A stretch of DNA of 64,000 nucleotides. It comes from Cacajao melanocephalus (Eukaryota; Chordata; Mammalia; Primates; Pitheciidae). Positions within the stretch are counted from its first letter, which is position 1, and every line of letters starts with the position of its first letter. The notes below the pieces were generated by a model. It did no database searches. It was not told the origin of the DNA and saw only the letters and a list, made by a program, of their open reading frames with translations. The stretch is taken from NCBI GenBank assembly GCA_963573385.1, contig CAUYLG010026991.1:124001-188000 (forward strand), written 5' to 3'. Shown in pieces: positions 1-15,283 of the stretch. Both the position numbers and the translations under genes were made by a program.

Positions 1-119
1 CCCCTATCTGGAAGCCATGCTTGTGAGATCATGGTTTTTAAAGACCTTCATCTTTGTCTTTAAAGATCTGTTGGATTCGTAATCAATTGCACTCTTTTTA
101 GATCATACGTCCTTGTAAG

Positions 120-250
120 ACAGTGCAGTTCAATTCAACAAATAATTAATGAGTAGCCACTGTGTGCCAAGCACTAGGTATTTAGATAAACTCTGCCTGG
201 CAGAAGAAACTATAGATACTATCAATTATTATGCATCATAATGACTGTTA
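120..250 (-). mobile_element. L2/MIR 3'-end fragment (antisense)
   Basis: The stretch reads as the reverse complement of an L2-type 3' tail: a 'caacaaataattaatgag' start followed by a 'tgtgtgccaagcacta' core. It is heavily diverged, so L2 and MIR cannot be separated by eye. The rest of positions 1-680 shows no gene or clear repeat. Confidence 0.4.
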
Positions 251-605
251 ATATAAAAGTTTACTTGGAAGGCCACAAAAGTTTATGGTTCTATATGAGC
301 TGGGTTTTGATGGATGGATAAGAGATTTTCTGAAAATGCAGATGGAACCGAAAAATACGGGTGCACAGAAAACTGGAAAAAGAACAGAATGTGATGAGCA
401 ATGGGGATAAGAAGTCAATAGCAGCCATATCCTGATAGTCCTTATATATCATGCTATTATCATCATCAATATTATTGTTAAACTTTCTTCTCTTGTTGGC
501 AAAGAATGGCTATTCAATAACCTTTCAAAGAAGAGTAAAATAAGATTTTATTTTAGAAAGAACATCTTGGCTACTAAAGAGTCTAATACTGATATGTGTA
601 TTTTA

Positions 606-3500
<2,895 letters not shown>

Positions 3501-3504
3501 GTAC

Positions 3505-3745
3505 CTTATTCACTCATTTCTTTATTCAGCATGTTTTTACTACACACCTATTTTGTTCTAGGCACTGTGCATGGCTCCGGGCATGCCCTGGTGAACAGAG
3601 AGGTTGTACTTTCTGCCCTTGCGAAGCTTCTGATCCAGAGGGAGAAGTAGGCAAGTAAATTTAAAGAAATGCCAATGAATGCTGCAAGTGAGATTAAATA
3701 GTCTTCTACATGAGCCAATAAGGGAGTAGCCACCAAGCTGTGAAG
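3505..3745 (-). mobile_element. L2 LINE 3' end (antisense)
   Basis: Shows the antisense L2 pattern: 'attcactcatttctttattcagcatg', then 'ttctaggcactgtgcatgg', then 'aacagagaggttg', then the 'agcttctgatcc' and 'aggcaagtaaa' segments. The order matches the reverse complement of the L2 3' terminal region. Confidence 0.6.
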
Positions 3746-3890
3746 AATATCACGTCCTGGAGATAATGGCCTCTAGGTTAAAGGATAAACAGTTCATTGA
3801 AGGCATGTTGAATATCCTTCATGTACCAGGCATGGTGCTAGGCTTTGGAAATATAAAGATGAATATATTATAGTCTTAATGCTCATATAG

Positions 3891-4208
<318 letters not shown>

Positions 4209-4405
4209 TAGTTTTGACAAGCAGAAAATAGAATGGGTTATTTCAGTAGATTGATTAATTTCAGTAGGGTGTTTTTGAACCAGCTTGGTCGAGATGACAT
4301 CTGAGTTAATTCTGGACAAATGAGTAGCAGTTAGGGAAAAAAGGATGGAGGGAGAAAATAAAGGGTGTTCTAACAGAAAAGCATAAGCAAGGCATAGAGT
4401 CTTGA

Positions 4406-4470
4406 AAAAGTGAATCTATTCTATTCTTTGAGAAGATTCAAAAAAAAAAAAAAAGCAAAAGTGAATCTAT
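4406..4470 (+). repeat. 37-bp insertion with poly-A tail between 14-bp direct repeats
   Basis: The word 'aaaagtgaatctat' occurs at 4406-4419 and 4457-4470. Between the copies lie about 20 non-A bases, a run of 14 A residues and 'gc'. This has the layout of an extremely short target-primed reverse-transcription insert inside the L2. Confidence 0.5.
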
Positions 4471-4640
4471 GATGGATGCTCTGTATTTAGTGTCATTGGC
4501 ATACATAGCTTGAAGCTGGGGGCAACAGAATCTGGAAAACCCTCAATGTGGCAATTACAGCGAGCTATGGTCATTTTGGTGAATCACTGATTAGTGGTGG
4601 CGACTGGATCTTTCTGTGCTTGATAAGGATCACCCTAATA

Positions 4641-5831
4641 CCAGTGTGGAGAGAGCATGGAATTTGAAATCCAAATTAGCATGACCACTATACCAGTGGT
4701 ACCTACAAGCCTTGTGCTTTCCTCCCTTTATCCCTCTGTCTTCTGGGGCCATTAGAAACATGAAATCTAAACCCAGAGAAGGACCACTTGGAAGAGACAA
4801 CCTGTTATCTTGCATTTCCCCTCTAGACACACAGCCTTGGTGTGGATTTATACAGCTGCATTTAGAACTGACGATAGAATCGTTGTTGTTTTTTTTTTTT
4901 TAGCCCCCCCATGACACAAACCAAGAAAAAAAAAATCATAATAAAATTTTACAAGTTAGCTGCCACCAAGAATAAACAAGAGAGCACTATAAGAAATGAA
5001 TCAGAGGCTCTAACTGAATCTTCTCTCAGGACAATAACTCTAATGCAAAGCCAGGGTCTGAGGAGGTCGCTATAGAAAACTCTCCTGGGGCATTTCTGAG
5101 GAGAAAGGAAATATTCTCCACCTGTCATCTTCACTTCATGTCCTAATATGTCTGTCGATGTGCAGAGAAAACATCTGTGGCCTCTGCTCTGAATCAAGGT
5201 TTGGCTAACCAGGGCCATTAAGGTGTCCCCAAGGATCACAGAATTAACCCTCCGTGAACACTGGGAAGCTGCTGCTACTAAACCACCCGAGGAAAGCTGC
5301 CTGATTCTAATTGTGGCTGAGCCAAAGTGTCACTTGCCATTAGGTTCAATTGGCAATATATTTTTTTCTTTTTAAATTACAAGATTACCTTTAAATTGTG
5401 TATAGAAGCTTATGACTGCTGTCTATCGGAGGTAATCGAGAGTGATTTCATTTTACCCAGGGACGGTCTGCCTCTTCTGGAGTCTTTGTTCATTAAGCCT
5501 CTGTCTCTCTCAGGTTCCATTTAAGTATCTGTGAGAAATACACTCTGTAGCAGACATTGCATGTTTGCTTTTAGAGTTACCTCCTTTGTTGGTGGATGAT
5601 TCTTTGGAGCTGGATTCTCCTGGAGCCTCTCACATGTAGAAGACGAATGTGCATTCAGCTCATCCTCCATGCGGTCTCTTGGATACAGATGACAGAATTG
5701 AGCTGACCCCATGACCTTTCCAAAAAATCACTTGAAAAAAAAATCTAAATTTCCAGTCATCTTTTGTTGTTTTCAATTGAAGCAACTTTAGTATAACTCT
5801 TATAGACCAAGTCACAACCTTACTTATCCAT
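4641..5831. other. Unique sequence, no gene recognised
   Basis: No interspersed repeat recognised. The 5240-5560 part is AT-rich with 'ctaattg', 'ccattagg' and 'ttaaattac' words and looks more like noncoding regulatory DNA than coding sequence. No frame shows homology or length beyond chance. Confidence 0.4.
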
Positions 5832-6385
5832 TATTCATTCATTCATGCATTTATTAATTCATTTTACATACTTATTATATGTCTCCTGAATGCCAGACAT
5901 TAAGCCTGGCATTAGGTACAAAGGTGTATTGGGAGCTTATAAGGTACTGGTAAATAGGCAAAATTTAACAGGTGATTCTGTCACATTGTGATAAGGCTAT
6001 GATGTGGAGAGAGCAGGAGGTCCAGTCTAGGGACACTGGCTACAGTCTTGAGGCCACAGGTAAGTCTTCTCAGAGAGTTTTACATCTGAGCAGAGACCTG
6101 ACGGTTGAGGGGAGTATCACCGGTTGAAGAGCTTGTGCAAGGATCTAGAGGTGACAGAGAAGTTTAGGGAGACTGAGAATACAAAGTGGGTATGCATGTG
6201 TGAAGAAAGCAGAGTGGTGATCAGTTTGTCCAGGAAGCATGGAGATGGAGAAAGATGGCCCATATCTCAAAAGCTTTGCGAGCCCTATAAATGAGTGAAG
6301 ACTTTATCCTGAGGCCTGAAGAGAAAAGAGGAGAGATATGATCAGATACACATTTTGGAAAGGTTGCTGTGGACACTTTACTCAT
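5832..6385 (-). mobile_element. L2 LINE (antisense), about 550 bp
   Basis: A long antisense L2 copy. It begins with 'attcattcattcatgcattt', passes through 'gaatgccagacattaagcc', the 'catctgagcagagacctga' block, 'gcttgtgcaaggat' and a 'cctataaatgagtgaagac' block, and ends near 6385. Segment order follows the reverse complement of L2 from its 3' end inward. Confidence 0.7.
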
Positions 6386-6814
6386 ACTGGGTGACTGGTC
6401 TTCTGGGGATCTGATATATTTGCAAGCCTGACTCAGATAAAATAAACCTTCTCAGGAACGACCTCTAACAAGCTGCATCTTTTAATTTTAAACGTTTCCT
6501 CCAAGAACACTGTCCATGCTCTGTTTATTCCAATTCTGCAAGTACTGAAATGGGGTCACAGTAAGAACACATCTAAAGAGGATCATAGCCAAGAGTTGAA
6601 GGCATGACAGCAGCATTATTACCCATGGCCCTAGACCCTAGCCAGAGGTCACTGGTAAGCAGAGGAAGCTGTAGACTTTGTTGCCACAAAACATAATCTA
6701 AATGGCTGCAGTTTTGTCAAGTCCTTTTGCTTTACTGAGAGAAAAAGTTTAAACACTCGAGCTATGGGTTGTAACATTTCTGACATCAGCCAGAGTCATG
6801 TTAGAGAGATGACT
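6386..6814. other. Unique sequence, no gene recognised
   Basis: No recognisable repeat and no credible reading frame. Confidence 0.4.
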
Positions 6815-7125
6815 AGAGACTGGGAGTCTCTTAAGATGTGGGTTTGAAGTCCATTTCTGTCACTTAATAACTTGGACAACTTACAAGACTTTGTATTCTC
6901 ATCTTTTTCCCCATCTAAATGTTAGCATAACTTCTATTTCAAAGATGTTGTGGAAATTAAATGGCATATGCGTAGCATATTGTAGATATTTATTGAATGA
7001 ATAGAAATGAGATATTAGAGAAACCTTGGACTCTATTTCTAGACTTCAGTCTTCTCATCTGTACATTGAACAGGTTGGGTTAGAGTCTTTCAAATTCTCT
7101 CCAGCTCAAATATTCTGGTTTCTCA
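6815..7125 (+). mobile_element. MIR SINE (one or two copies)
   Basis: The stretch 6815-7002 matches the MIR layout: 'gtttgaagtccatttctgtc', 'cttggacaacttac', 'cccatctaaatgttagc', 'gttgtggaaattaaatg' and an 'atattgtagatatttattg' end. A second MIR-like tail with 'cagtcttctcatctgtaca' and 'tctctccagctc' follows to about 7125. Confidence 0.65.
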
Positions 7126-8195
7126 ATAGTCTATAGTCTATTTGGGACATCAAATATATGAAAATTTGGTTTGGTACCTGGTAAAGTTCAAGGACAAGAT
7201 ATAAAAAAATATTTCTGATAGAAAAAAATCCTAGTTACTCTCTGGTACCACTAAAATTGCTCTTATTCCCAAAGCCAGGTGATTAGAAGAATGCTTATTT
7301 GCTGCTGCTGTTGACTTTATTTGACTTCCTAGTGAAGACTTGGTCTCATAGGATGAGACTGACAGCAAATTTCCTGTAAGACCACTTTGCCCTGTAGAAA
7401 AAAATAATTGATTTATCCTTTTATGTTATCTCATGAAGTACTATTGATGTTCATGCTAAAAACTCTGTGTTTCTTCCTAAGGACTCAAAAGAAGACGATT
7501 CTGAGCATAGAAAATCTGATATTGACTGATGGAGTGTTTCAGATGTTTGCTGACATCTGAAAGGTGATTTGATTTAGAATTTAAGCACCTCTGAGAGTTA
7601 TGCCCTCTGTATAGTGCCTTTGATGTGTACACATTTCTTCCTTGCTGTATTTAAAGAATTCATTCTCTCTTAGTAGGTAGATATTGCCATTACTCAGAAT
7701 TTAGTGCACCTGCTGATTGACCTTTATTTACTGTGAAGATGTAGCTAAAAATAGACGTGTTCTAAAGATATGAGAATACAAAGTTTGGGGACTAGATAGT
7801 TCATCTGTTTAAGAATGACTAAAATATACCTCAATCACAATGTAAACATCTCTTTGCCATAACTATTATCTTCTATATTTCTGGGGCTGGGTGTCTGTTG
7901 TTTTATACATTATCTGTACTTTTTTTTCTTTTTTGGTACTTCAGAGAAGGCAGATTGTAATGTTGATCACATAGGACCATCTGGAGGCCTATCTTAAAAC
8001 ATAACCCTCAAACTTGAGGAAGCATAGCTGCAAAATAGCTACTCAGGAGAGCAAAAATCTCAGCTTCAACCTCATTTTCTCTGGGAGTCTAAGATGACCC
8101 CTTTGAAAATTGCTTCCCTGGTATGCAGTCCCATGGCATACACTGTATTATAATCACTTCTTTGATGCCCATCTCTTAGCACAGGCTTTACTTTC
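7126..8195. other. Unique AT-rich sequence, no gene recognised
   Basis: No interspersed repeat or coding frame could be supported in this kilobase. Confidence 0.4.
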
Positions 8196-8199
8196 CCAG

Positions 8200-8440
8200 G
8201 GGACAGGAACTCTAGCTTGTTCGCCTCTACTTTCCATTGTCTAATACATAGTAGGTGCACAAAATGATTATCCACTTAAGGATAACTATCGATTCATTTT
8301 GCATTTTAATCATCCTCTCACTCACTAGATTGCAAGTTCCATGAAATAGAGACTTTATAGTTTTAGAATACTTTGTTAGAAGCGTGCTGGTTATCAGTTC
8401 TTTCACAGTAGTTAGTGAATGAATGAATAAATGAATACAC
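8200..8440 (+). mobile_element. L2 LINE 3'-end fragments
   Basis: Contains 'tctaatacatagtaggtgca' and, further on, 'actagattgcaagttccatg' followed by 'agtgaatgaatgaataaatg'. These are the L2 3' untranslated region and its tail in forward orientation, apparently as two diverged pieces. Confidence 0.55.
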
Positions 8441-8560
8441 ATTAACAAAAACAACCAATTTAAGAAGGCAGGAGGTGATCGGACTGATTACTTAATACTT
8501 AGGCACTTAGACTCTGCTACCCAGAAAAAATCAATTACGCTAAAACTGGCTGTTTAAATC

Positions 8561-8846
8561 AGGCCATGCAGCAGTGTGCCTTGGCTGGCACCTGTATTCC
8601 CAGCTACTCAGGAGGCTGAGGAGAGAGAATACCTTAAGCCCAGGAGTTCAAGACCAGCCAGAGCAACACAGCCATATCCTGATTGTAACAAAACAAAGCA
8701 AACAAAAACAAAAACATGCTAGGTATGGTGGTGCCTGCCTGAGGCCCAGCTACTCAGAAGGCTGAGGCAGGAGGATTTCTTGAGCCCAGGAGTTTAAGTC
8801 CAGCCTGGGCAAGATAGTGAGACCCATGTCTCAATAAATAATAAAT
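8561..8846 (+). mobile_element. Two Alu-type monomers in tandem (FLAM/AluJ-like)
   Basis: The left unit has 'cctgtattcccagctactca', 'ggagttcaagaccagcc' and an A-rich linker. The right unit again starts with a left-arm-like 'taggtatggtggtgcctgcc' and ends in 'tgagacccatgtctc'. Both halves look like free-left-monomer sequences rather than a normal Alu dimer. They are strongly diverged, as expected of the oldest Alu generation. Confidence 0.7.
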
Positions 8847-9238
8847 TAGTCCATCCACCTCTTTATTCTGAATCATCAATATTAGTCTATTTACCTCTTT
8901 TTTTTTTTTTTTCTTTAATTTGAGACAGAGTCTCTCTCTGTCATCCAGGCTGGAGTGCAATGGCTCCATTAGGCTCACTGCAATCTCTGCCTCTAGGGGT
9001 CAAGTGGTTCTTCAGCCTCAGCTGCTGGATTAGCTGGGATTACAGTCACCTGCCGCCATGCCTGGCTAATTTTTGTATTTTTAGTAGAGATGGGGTTTCA
9101 CCGTGTTGGCCAGGCTGGTCTTGAACTCCCAACTTCAGGTGATCTGCCCACCTCAGCCTCCCAAAGTGCTTGGATTACAGGCATGAGCCACCATGTCCAG
9201 CCTAGTCTATCTACCTCTTTATTCTGATTCATCAATCC
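8847..9238. repeat. About 36-bp tandem duplication, second copy broken by an Alu with TSD
   Basis: The word 'tagtccatccacctctttat' with its 'tctgaatcatcaat' continuation (8846-8880) recurs, and the second copy hosts the Alu. The TSD is 'tagtctatttacctcttt' at 8883-8900 and 'tagtctatctacctcttt' at 9203-9220, one mismatch in 18. After the right TSD the unit continues 'attctgattcatcaatcc'. Confidence 0.7.
8901..9202 (-). mobile_element. Alu element, S-type (antisense), with 18-bp TSD
   Basis: Starts with a long poly-T tract, then 'gagacagagtctctctctg', 'ggctggagtgcaatggc', 'agtagagatggggtttcacc', 'ggccaggctggtcttgaac' and ends in 'gccaccatgtccagcc'. It is bounded by near-perfect 18-bp repeats at 8883-8900 and 9203-9220. 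Subfamily S is likely. Confidence 0.92.
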
Positions 9239-9289
9239 ACTTTGTCTGTATACAGATATTTTAAGAATTCTGGCACTAAAATAATTTCT

Positions 9290-10994
9290 CTATCTGTTTT
9301 TCTTTTCAAACAAAGTAGCAATATTGAAGTATAATTGACATAAACTGCATAGATTTGAAATGTACCATTTGATATGTTTTGATATGTGTATACCATGGGG
9401 AAATCATCACACAATCAAGATAATGAACATCTCCGTTACTCTAAATGTTGCCTGTGTCCTTTGCAGCCACTCCTTCCCACTAGACCACCACTGACCTGCT
9501 TTCTGTCACTATTTATTAGTTTGCATTTCCTAGAATTTTTATATAAGTGGGAGTATACAGTATGTACTCACGTTTGTTTGGCTTCTTTCACTCACCCTCA
9601 TTGTTTTGAGATTAATCCATGTTGTAGTGTGTATCAAGAGTTTATTCTTGCTTTGTTTGAGAAATATCTAATTGTATGAATATAGCTGTTTGTTTAACCA
9701 TTTACCTGTTGATGGATATTTGGGTATCCATTCCAGTTTGGGGCTATTACAAATCAGACTTCTACAGACATTCATGTAAAAGACTTTGTATGGACAAATA
9801 TTTTCATTTCTCTTGGGCAAATATCTAGGAAAGTAATTGTTGGACCATAGGGTAGTTAGATGTTTAACTTTTTAAGAGACCACTAAGCTGCTTTCCAAAG
9901 TAGTCGTACCATTGTACATTTCCACCAGCAGTGTGTGGGACTCCTAGCTTTTTCACAACTTTTCCAACACTTGATGTGATCAGTCATCTTAGTTTTAGTC
10001 AAGCGAACAGGTATGTAGAGGTATCTTCTTGTAGTTTTAATTGTCATTTCCTCAATGACTAATGATGTTGGGTACCTTCTGTGTGCTTATTTCCCACCCA
10101 TGTATCTTTTTATTCATTGGGTTTTGTTATTATTGAGTTATAAGAGTTCTTTATATATTTTGGATACAAGTTTTTTTTTTCTTTCTAGCATATGGTTTAT
10201 CTTTTCTCTCAGATTGTAGCTTGTCTTTTCATTCTCCTAAAAATGTCTTTTGATGAGTAGACATTTAAAATTTTTATGAAGTCCTTTTTATCAGTTTGTT
10301 TATTTCTGGATACTTTTGGAGGAATGTGTAAGAAATCTTTGCATAACCCAATGTCAAAACAGTTTTCTCCTAGAAGTTTTTTAGTTTTAGCTTTTAGTTC
10401 AGGGCTATATGTCTCTCCCCCTCTCTAAGACTTCACTGGAAGTCACAGCCAATGTGATAAGACAAATGAAATAAATGAAATATAAAAAATTTAATAAATC
10501 CAGGGCTATATTGTTCAAGGTATAAAGTTAATATTTTCAGATATGGATATTCCATTGTTCCAGCACCATTTATTATAAAGCCTGTCTTTCACCCAGTTAC
10601 TGCCTTTGCACGTTGTAAAAAATCAGTTGCTTGTATCTTGATTATTGGAGTTTTATTGTAAGTCTTAAAATCTGGGAGTGTTCGCTTTCCAGACTTATTC
10701 TTTTAAAAAGTTCTATTGGCTAATTTAGCTCCTTTGCATTAGAATAAGATTGTTTAATCTCTATTAAAGAAACCACACTGGGATTTTGATTTGGGAGAAT
10801 TGACATCTTAATCGTATTGAGGCTTCTGACCCATGAACACAATATGGTGTATCTTTCCATTTATTTAGGTCTTTAATTTGTCCAGTGATGTTTTATACAT
10901 GTCAGGGTACATGTCTTTTACATCTTTGTCAGATTTATTCCTACGCATTTTATAATTTTTAATTATATTTTTAAAATTTCAATTTTCAGAGTTA
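9290..10994 (-). mobile_element. Old L1 LINE, 3' region and ORF2 part (antisense), first half
   Basis: Reads as the reverse complement of an L1M-type element: the 3' part with 'gaagtataattgacataaac', then 'tcacacaatcaagataatga', 'ttccaccagcagtgtgtggg', 'tgtaattgtcatttcc'-like sequence and 'gacatcttaatcgtattgag' from ORF2. It has many indels and no usable frame. It stops near 10994 inside ORF2 and resumes at about 17271, because a second L1 inserted here. Confidence 0.82.
10400..10511 (+). mobile_element. About 90-bp sense L1 fragment inserted in the antisense L1, with 11-bp TSD
   Basis: The word 'cagggctatat' flanks the insert at 10400-10410 and 10501-10511. The insert has 'ctggaagtcacagccaatg' and 'ataagacaaatgaaataaat', which resemble a short L1 ORF2 segment in the opposite orientation to its host. 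It ends A-rich. It looks like a separate short retro-insertion. Confidence 0.6.
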
Positions 10995-13209
10995 TTTTTC
11001 CCTGGCTTTATTAATGTCTAATTGACAAATAAAATTACATGTATTTATAGTAATGTTTGGATATATGTATGCATTGTGAACTGATTAAATCAGCTAATTC
11101 ACATGTCCATCACCTCACTTCCTTATTTTTGGTGGTGAGAAAATTGAAAATTGACTTTCTTAGCAATTTTAAGTATACAGTATGTTATTATTAACTATAG
11201 TAGCTATGTTGTACAATAGATCTTTAGCAGTTATTCCTGATGTCGAACTGATACTGTGTACACTTTAACCAACATCTCTTCATCCTCCCACCTTTAGCCC
11301 CCAATCCCAGGCAACCATCATTCTCCTATTCTCTGCTTCTATGAATTTGACTTCTTAAGATTCCATATATAGGTGAGATCATGCAGCATTTGTCTTTCGT
11401 GCCTGGCTTATTTCACTAAGCATTATATCTTCCAGGTTCATCCATGTTGTTGCAAATTACAGGATTTTCTTTTTCTTTTTCTTTTTTCTTTTTTTAGGTT
11501 GGATAATATTCTGTTGTACATATATACCATATTTTCTTCATTCATCAGTTGACAGACATTTATGTTAATTCTATATCATGACTATTGTGAATAATGCTGC
11601 TGTAAACATGGGAATACAGACATCTCTTTGAGAAACTGATTTCATGTCTTTTGGATATATATCCAGAGTGGAATATGGGATTGCCGGATCATGGGGTAAT
11701 TCTATTTTAATTTGAATTAGTAACATGTAATGTATGAAGAATCTCCATACTGTTTTTCATGATGGCTGCTCTAATGAACATTTTCACGAATAGCATACAG
11801 GGTTTTCATTTTCTCCACGTCCTCACCAACACTTATTTTTTTGTCTTTTTGATAACAGCTATTCCTTTTGATAATAGTTATTCTATTCTTTCTGAGAAGA
11901 GCTACATTTTGTCTTTTTGATAATAGTGATTTTCCTGATGATAAGCCATAATGAGCATATTTTAATATACCTGTTGAACATTTGCATCTCATTTTTTGGT
12001 AAATGTCTATTCAGATCCTTTGCATCTTTTTTAAAATTGAGTTGATTTCTTACTATTGAGTTGTTTGACTTCCTTATGAATTTTGAATATTATCCCCTTA
12101 TCAGGTATACCGTTTACAAATATTTTCTCTCATTCTGTTGGTTTTCTGTTCACTTAGTTGATTGTTGCCTTTGCTTTGCAGAAGCTGTGTAGTTGATATA
12201 ATCCTATTTGTCTGTTTTTACTTACATTGCCTGTGCTTTTGGGGTAAAAAAAAATTGCCCAAACCAATATTAAGAAGGCTTTTACCTATGTTTTCTTCTA
12301 AAAGTTTTACAGCTTAAGTCTTAAGTGTTTTTAATTCATTTTGAATTGGATTTTGTATATGGCGCAAAATAAGTGTCAAATTTCATTCTTCTGCATGTTG
12401 ATATATTTTCCCAACACTATTTATTAAAGAGACTGTCCTTTCCCCATTGTATATTCTTGGGAACTTTGTCAAAGACCAATTAACTGTAAATATGTGGATT
12501 TATTTTTGGGCTTTCTATTTTGTTCCATTGCTCTACATATCTGTTTTTATAGCAGTATCATACTGTTTTGATTAGTATAACTTTTCATTATATTTTGAAA
12601 TCAAGGATTGCATTGAAGTTGTGGATTGCTTTAGGGCACCTCAGCAATATTAATTCTTCAAATCCATGAACATAGGATATTCTTCCACTTATTTGTGTCT
12701 TCTTCAGTTTCTTTCATCAGTATTTTATAGGTTTTAGCATATAGATCTTTCACCTCCTTGATTAAATTTATCTCTAAATATTCTATTTTTGATTCTATCA
12801 TAAATGGTATTTTCTTGATTTGTTTTTCAGATAATTCATTGCTAGAAATGATCATTTTTGTAGGTTAAATTTATATCCTGCAACTTTATCAAATTTGTTT
12901 ATTAGTTCCAACATTTGTTGGTGGAGTCTTTATAACCATGTTGTGTGCAAATAATAGCAATTTCACTTCTTCCTGTCCAATTTGGATGTGCTTTTATTTC
13001 TTTTTCTTGCCTAAGTGCTCTGGCTAAGACTTCCAACAATATATTGAATAGATATTGGGAGAGTAGGCATCTTTGTTTCTGATCTTAGAAGAAAAACTCT
13101 CAGCTTTTCCTCCAACAAGTCTGATGTCAGCTGTGGGCTTATTGTATATGGCCTTTATTGTGTTGAAGGTATGTTCCTTCTATAATTAATCTGTTGAGAA
13201 TTTTTGTAT
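10995..13209 (-). mobile_element. Second L1 LINE (L1MA/PB-like, antisense), first half
   Basis: Begins with an L1 3' end in antisense ('ctaattgacaaataaaatta', 'taactatagtagctatgttg', 'cacctttagcccccaatccc'), then ORF2 in antisense ('ttcatccatgttgttgcaaa', 'gagactgtcctttccccatt', 'gcatccttgtc'-like sequence). The polypyrimidine run at about 11465-11497 is typical of this region. A small internal duplication around 'gtctttttgataatag' lies at 11840-11930. The element is cut at 13209 by the CAMK2D retrocopy and continues at 16811. Confidence 0.85.
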
Positions 13210-15283
13210 ATCAATCAGTCATTTAACATTATGGCAAGAAATATATACAGTGTCCCATGGTAAACTGCAGTGTTTCAAAATGATAGAAGATAATAAATGT
13301 ATAATTCAATTGTGGTGGAGGGAACAAATCACAATTTCCTCATCTCTTAGTGCGGAAGACAAACTTGATCTACAGTAAAACTTCAACGCCACATGCTAAG
13401 TTAGAAGTGAAAAAAAAAAACACTTTACACCTATTATTTTTTTTTTCATTAAATACATGTATGCCACGTATAGCTGCTTCACAAAAAGGTTAAAGTAATT
13501 AAAAAGGGGAAAATGAGGCCATTATTTTTTCACAGATCTCATTGGCAGGTTAACATGGCTCAATATATTTACTGTGTATACTTACTTTAAATATGTATCG
13601 TTTAAAATTGTGTAATAATTACCATAAAAGCTTCAACCCATCTTCCCATACATCCACTAGCAATAATATCTAAGATGATTAGTAATCAACACAGAAAGTT
13701 GAGATGAGAGATAAGAGGAAGAGTTTTTTTTGTTGTTTTGTTTTCCTTTTTTGCTTCTGCTGTAAAAATAGGCTTCTGAGGACTGTGAATTACTATCGTT
13801 AAAATAATGATGATGGAGATTCCATGTACTGAAAAACATTTCTGGGAAGAAAAAAAAATAGCACAGGAAATGAATCAACAAAGGAGAAACACAAAGAAAA
13901 CCTAGGACATTTCCCTTTTTGTTTCAAACTGGAAAATCCTAACTCCTTGAAGGAATATAATGATACTCTGACTCAAGAGAGAAGCTAAAAAAGCACAAGT
14001 CATAAAGATCAAGTTCAAAACACTTATGAGAATGGCAAACATTTGTAAGCCTCTCTAACTCTAGAAAACTAGCTAGTGATGATGCAGAAGTGACTCTCTC
14101 ATTCGTGAAGACAGAGGTGAGTCTGTTTACAAAACCCCCTCTGCTGTCAACTTGGCATCCTCCTGGCAACTGTCCCAATCAGTAAGACATTGCAGTCACA
14201 GGAGGAACTTTCTTTTTTCCTATGTTTAAACAGTTCTAATGCCTCCAACATATTTAGGATACCTAAGTCCAAACAAGAGCTTAAGCAGAATTATAAACTT
14301 TTAAAATCTTGACAACATTTTTGTGGGCCTTGAAGATGATCAAAAGTGCTAGTTTAGCTACCTTCCAAAGACCTTTATTTCCCTTTACCTTCATTATGCA
14401 AATTTCCCTTTCATTCTGTTCTTACACACTGCTAGCCCAGCTTCCCCAAAAAAGGAAAAGGAAAAAAAAGTATGAAAAGAAAGGAACAAAAAAAAATAAA
14501 TAAATAAAAAAGGAAGCAAATAAAAGGAACAAAGACACAGGATAAAGAAGAGAGATCACAGATTTAAGAAAAAAAAATTCAATTCAGCAAATTCGCCAAA
14601 ACAATGTGAATATATCCTAAAGTGATTAAACTCAGAATGATGTGCATTTTTCCAGTTTACACAGTTTGACCAAAACAGCATGGCTTTATGTGGTAGCAAA
14701 CCAACTGATTCTTGCTTCTATTTTTATAAGTGATTTTGCCCACATATCAACCCACTTTAATTGTTAAACAGAAAAACTTTCAATAAAAAATCATTCATTT
14801 TAACCAGGATCACACCAGAAAACTGAAGATATATATTTTTTACCTTTTTCTTAAATAAAAACAAAAACAAAAACAAATAAGCCAAAACAGATTAACAACA
14901 AAGAGTTCTAAAAAATTTACATTTCTCTTACAAACTCATTCAGAGAACAATAGTTCTTAAGTCTGTTAAATCTTGGCATTAACAGAGAAACTTGATGAAG
15001 AGTTGTACTTGGAATATTGTGAAAAAAAAATTTTTTTTGTCTAATCTCCCCCTGTTGTTTTGCCCACAGTAATTTAAGTTTGCATGGAACATCCCCATAG
15101 TTGACGTGTAAACTTTGTATAGGAAGGAATATATGATAAGATGATGCATCACATATGCATTACATGTAGGACCTTCACAACTTCACACACTCAGAAACAT
15201 GCATGAAGAGGAGGAGAGGATGGTCCAGGGTCACCATCCAGGTTCTTTGAGAACAGAGAATGCAGAAGTGGCACTGTTGATAT
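13210..15283 (-). pseudogene. 3'UTR portion of the CAMK2D retrocopy
   Basis: This portion follows directly after the retrocopy stop codon with no intron-like break and runs to the left TSD. It has features of a long kinase 3'UTR: AT-rich, A-rich runs near 14440-14520, no open frame of note. Extent is inferred from its position between the stop and the resuming L1; I have not aligned it. Confidence 0.75.

Noticed and set aside
13430..13450. T run near 13435 as the poly-A tail (antisense) of the retrocopy
   Set aside because: UTR-like sequence continues about 230 bp further left to the TSD word, so the run is probably internal.
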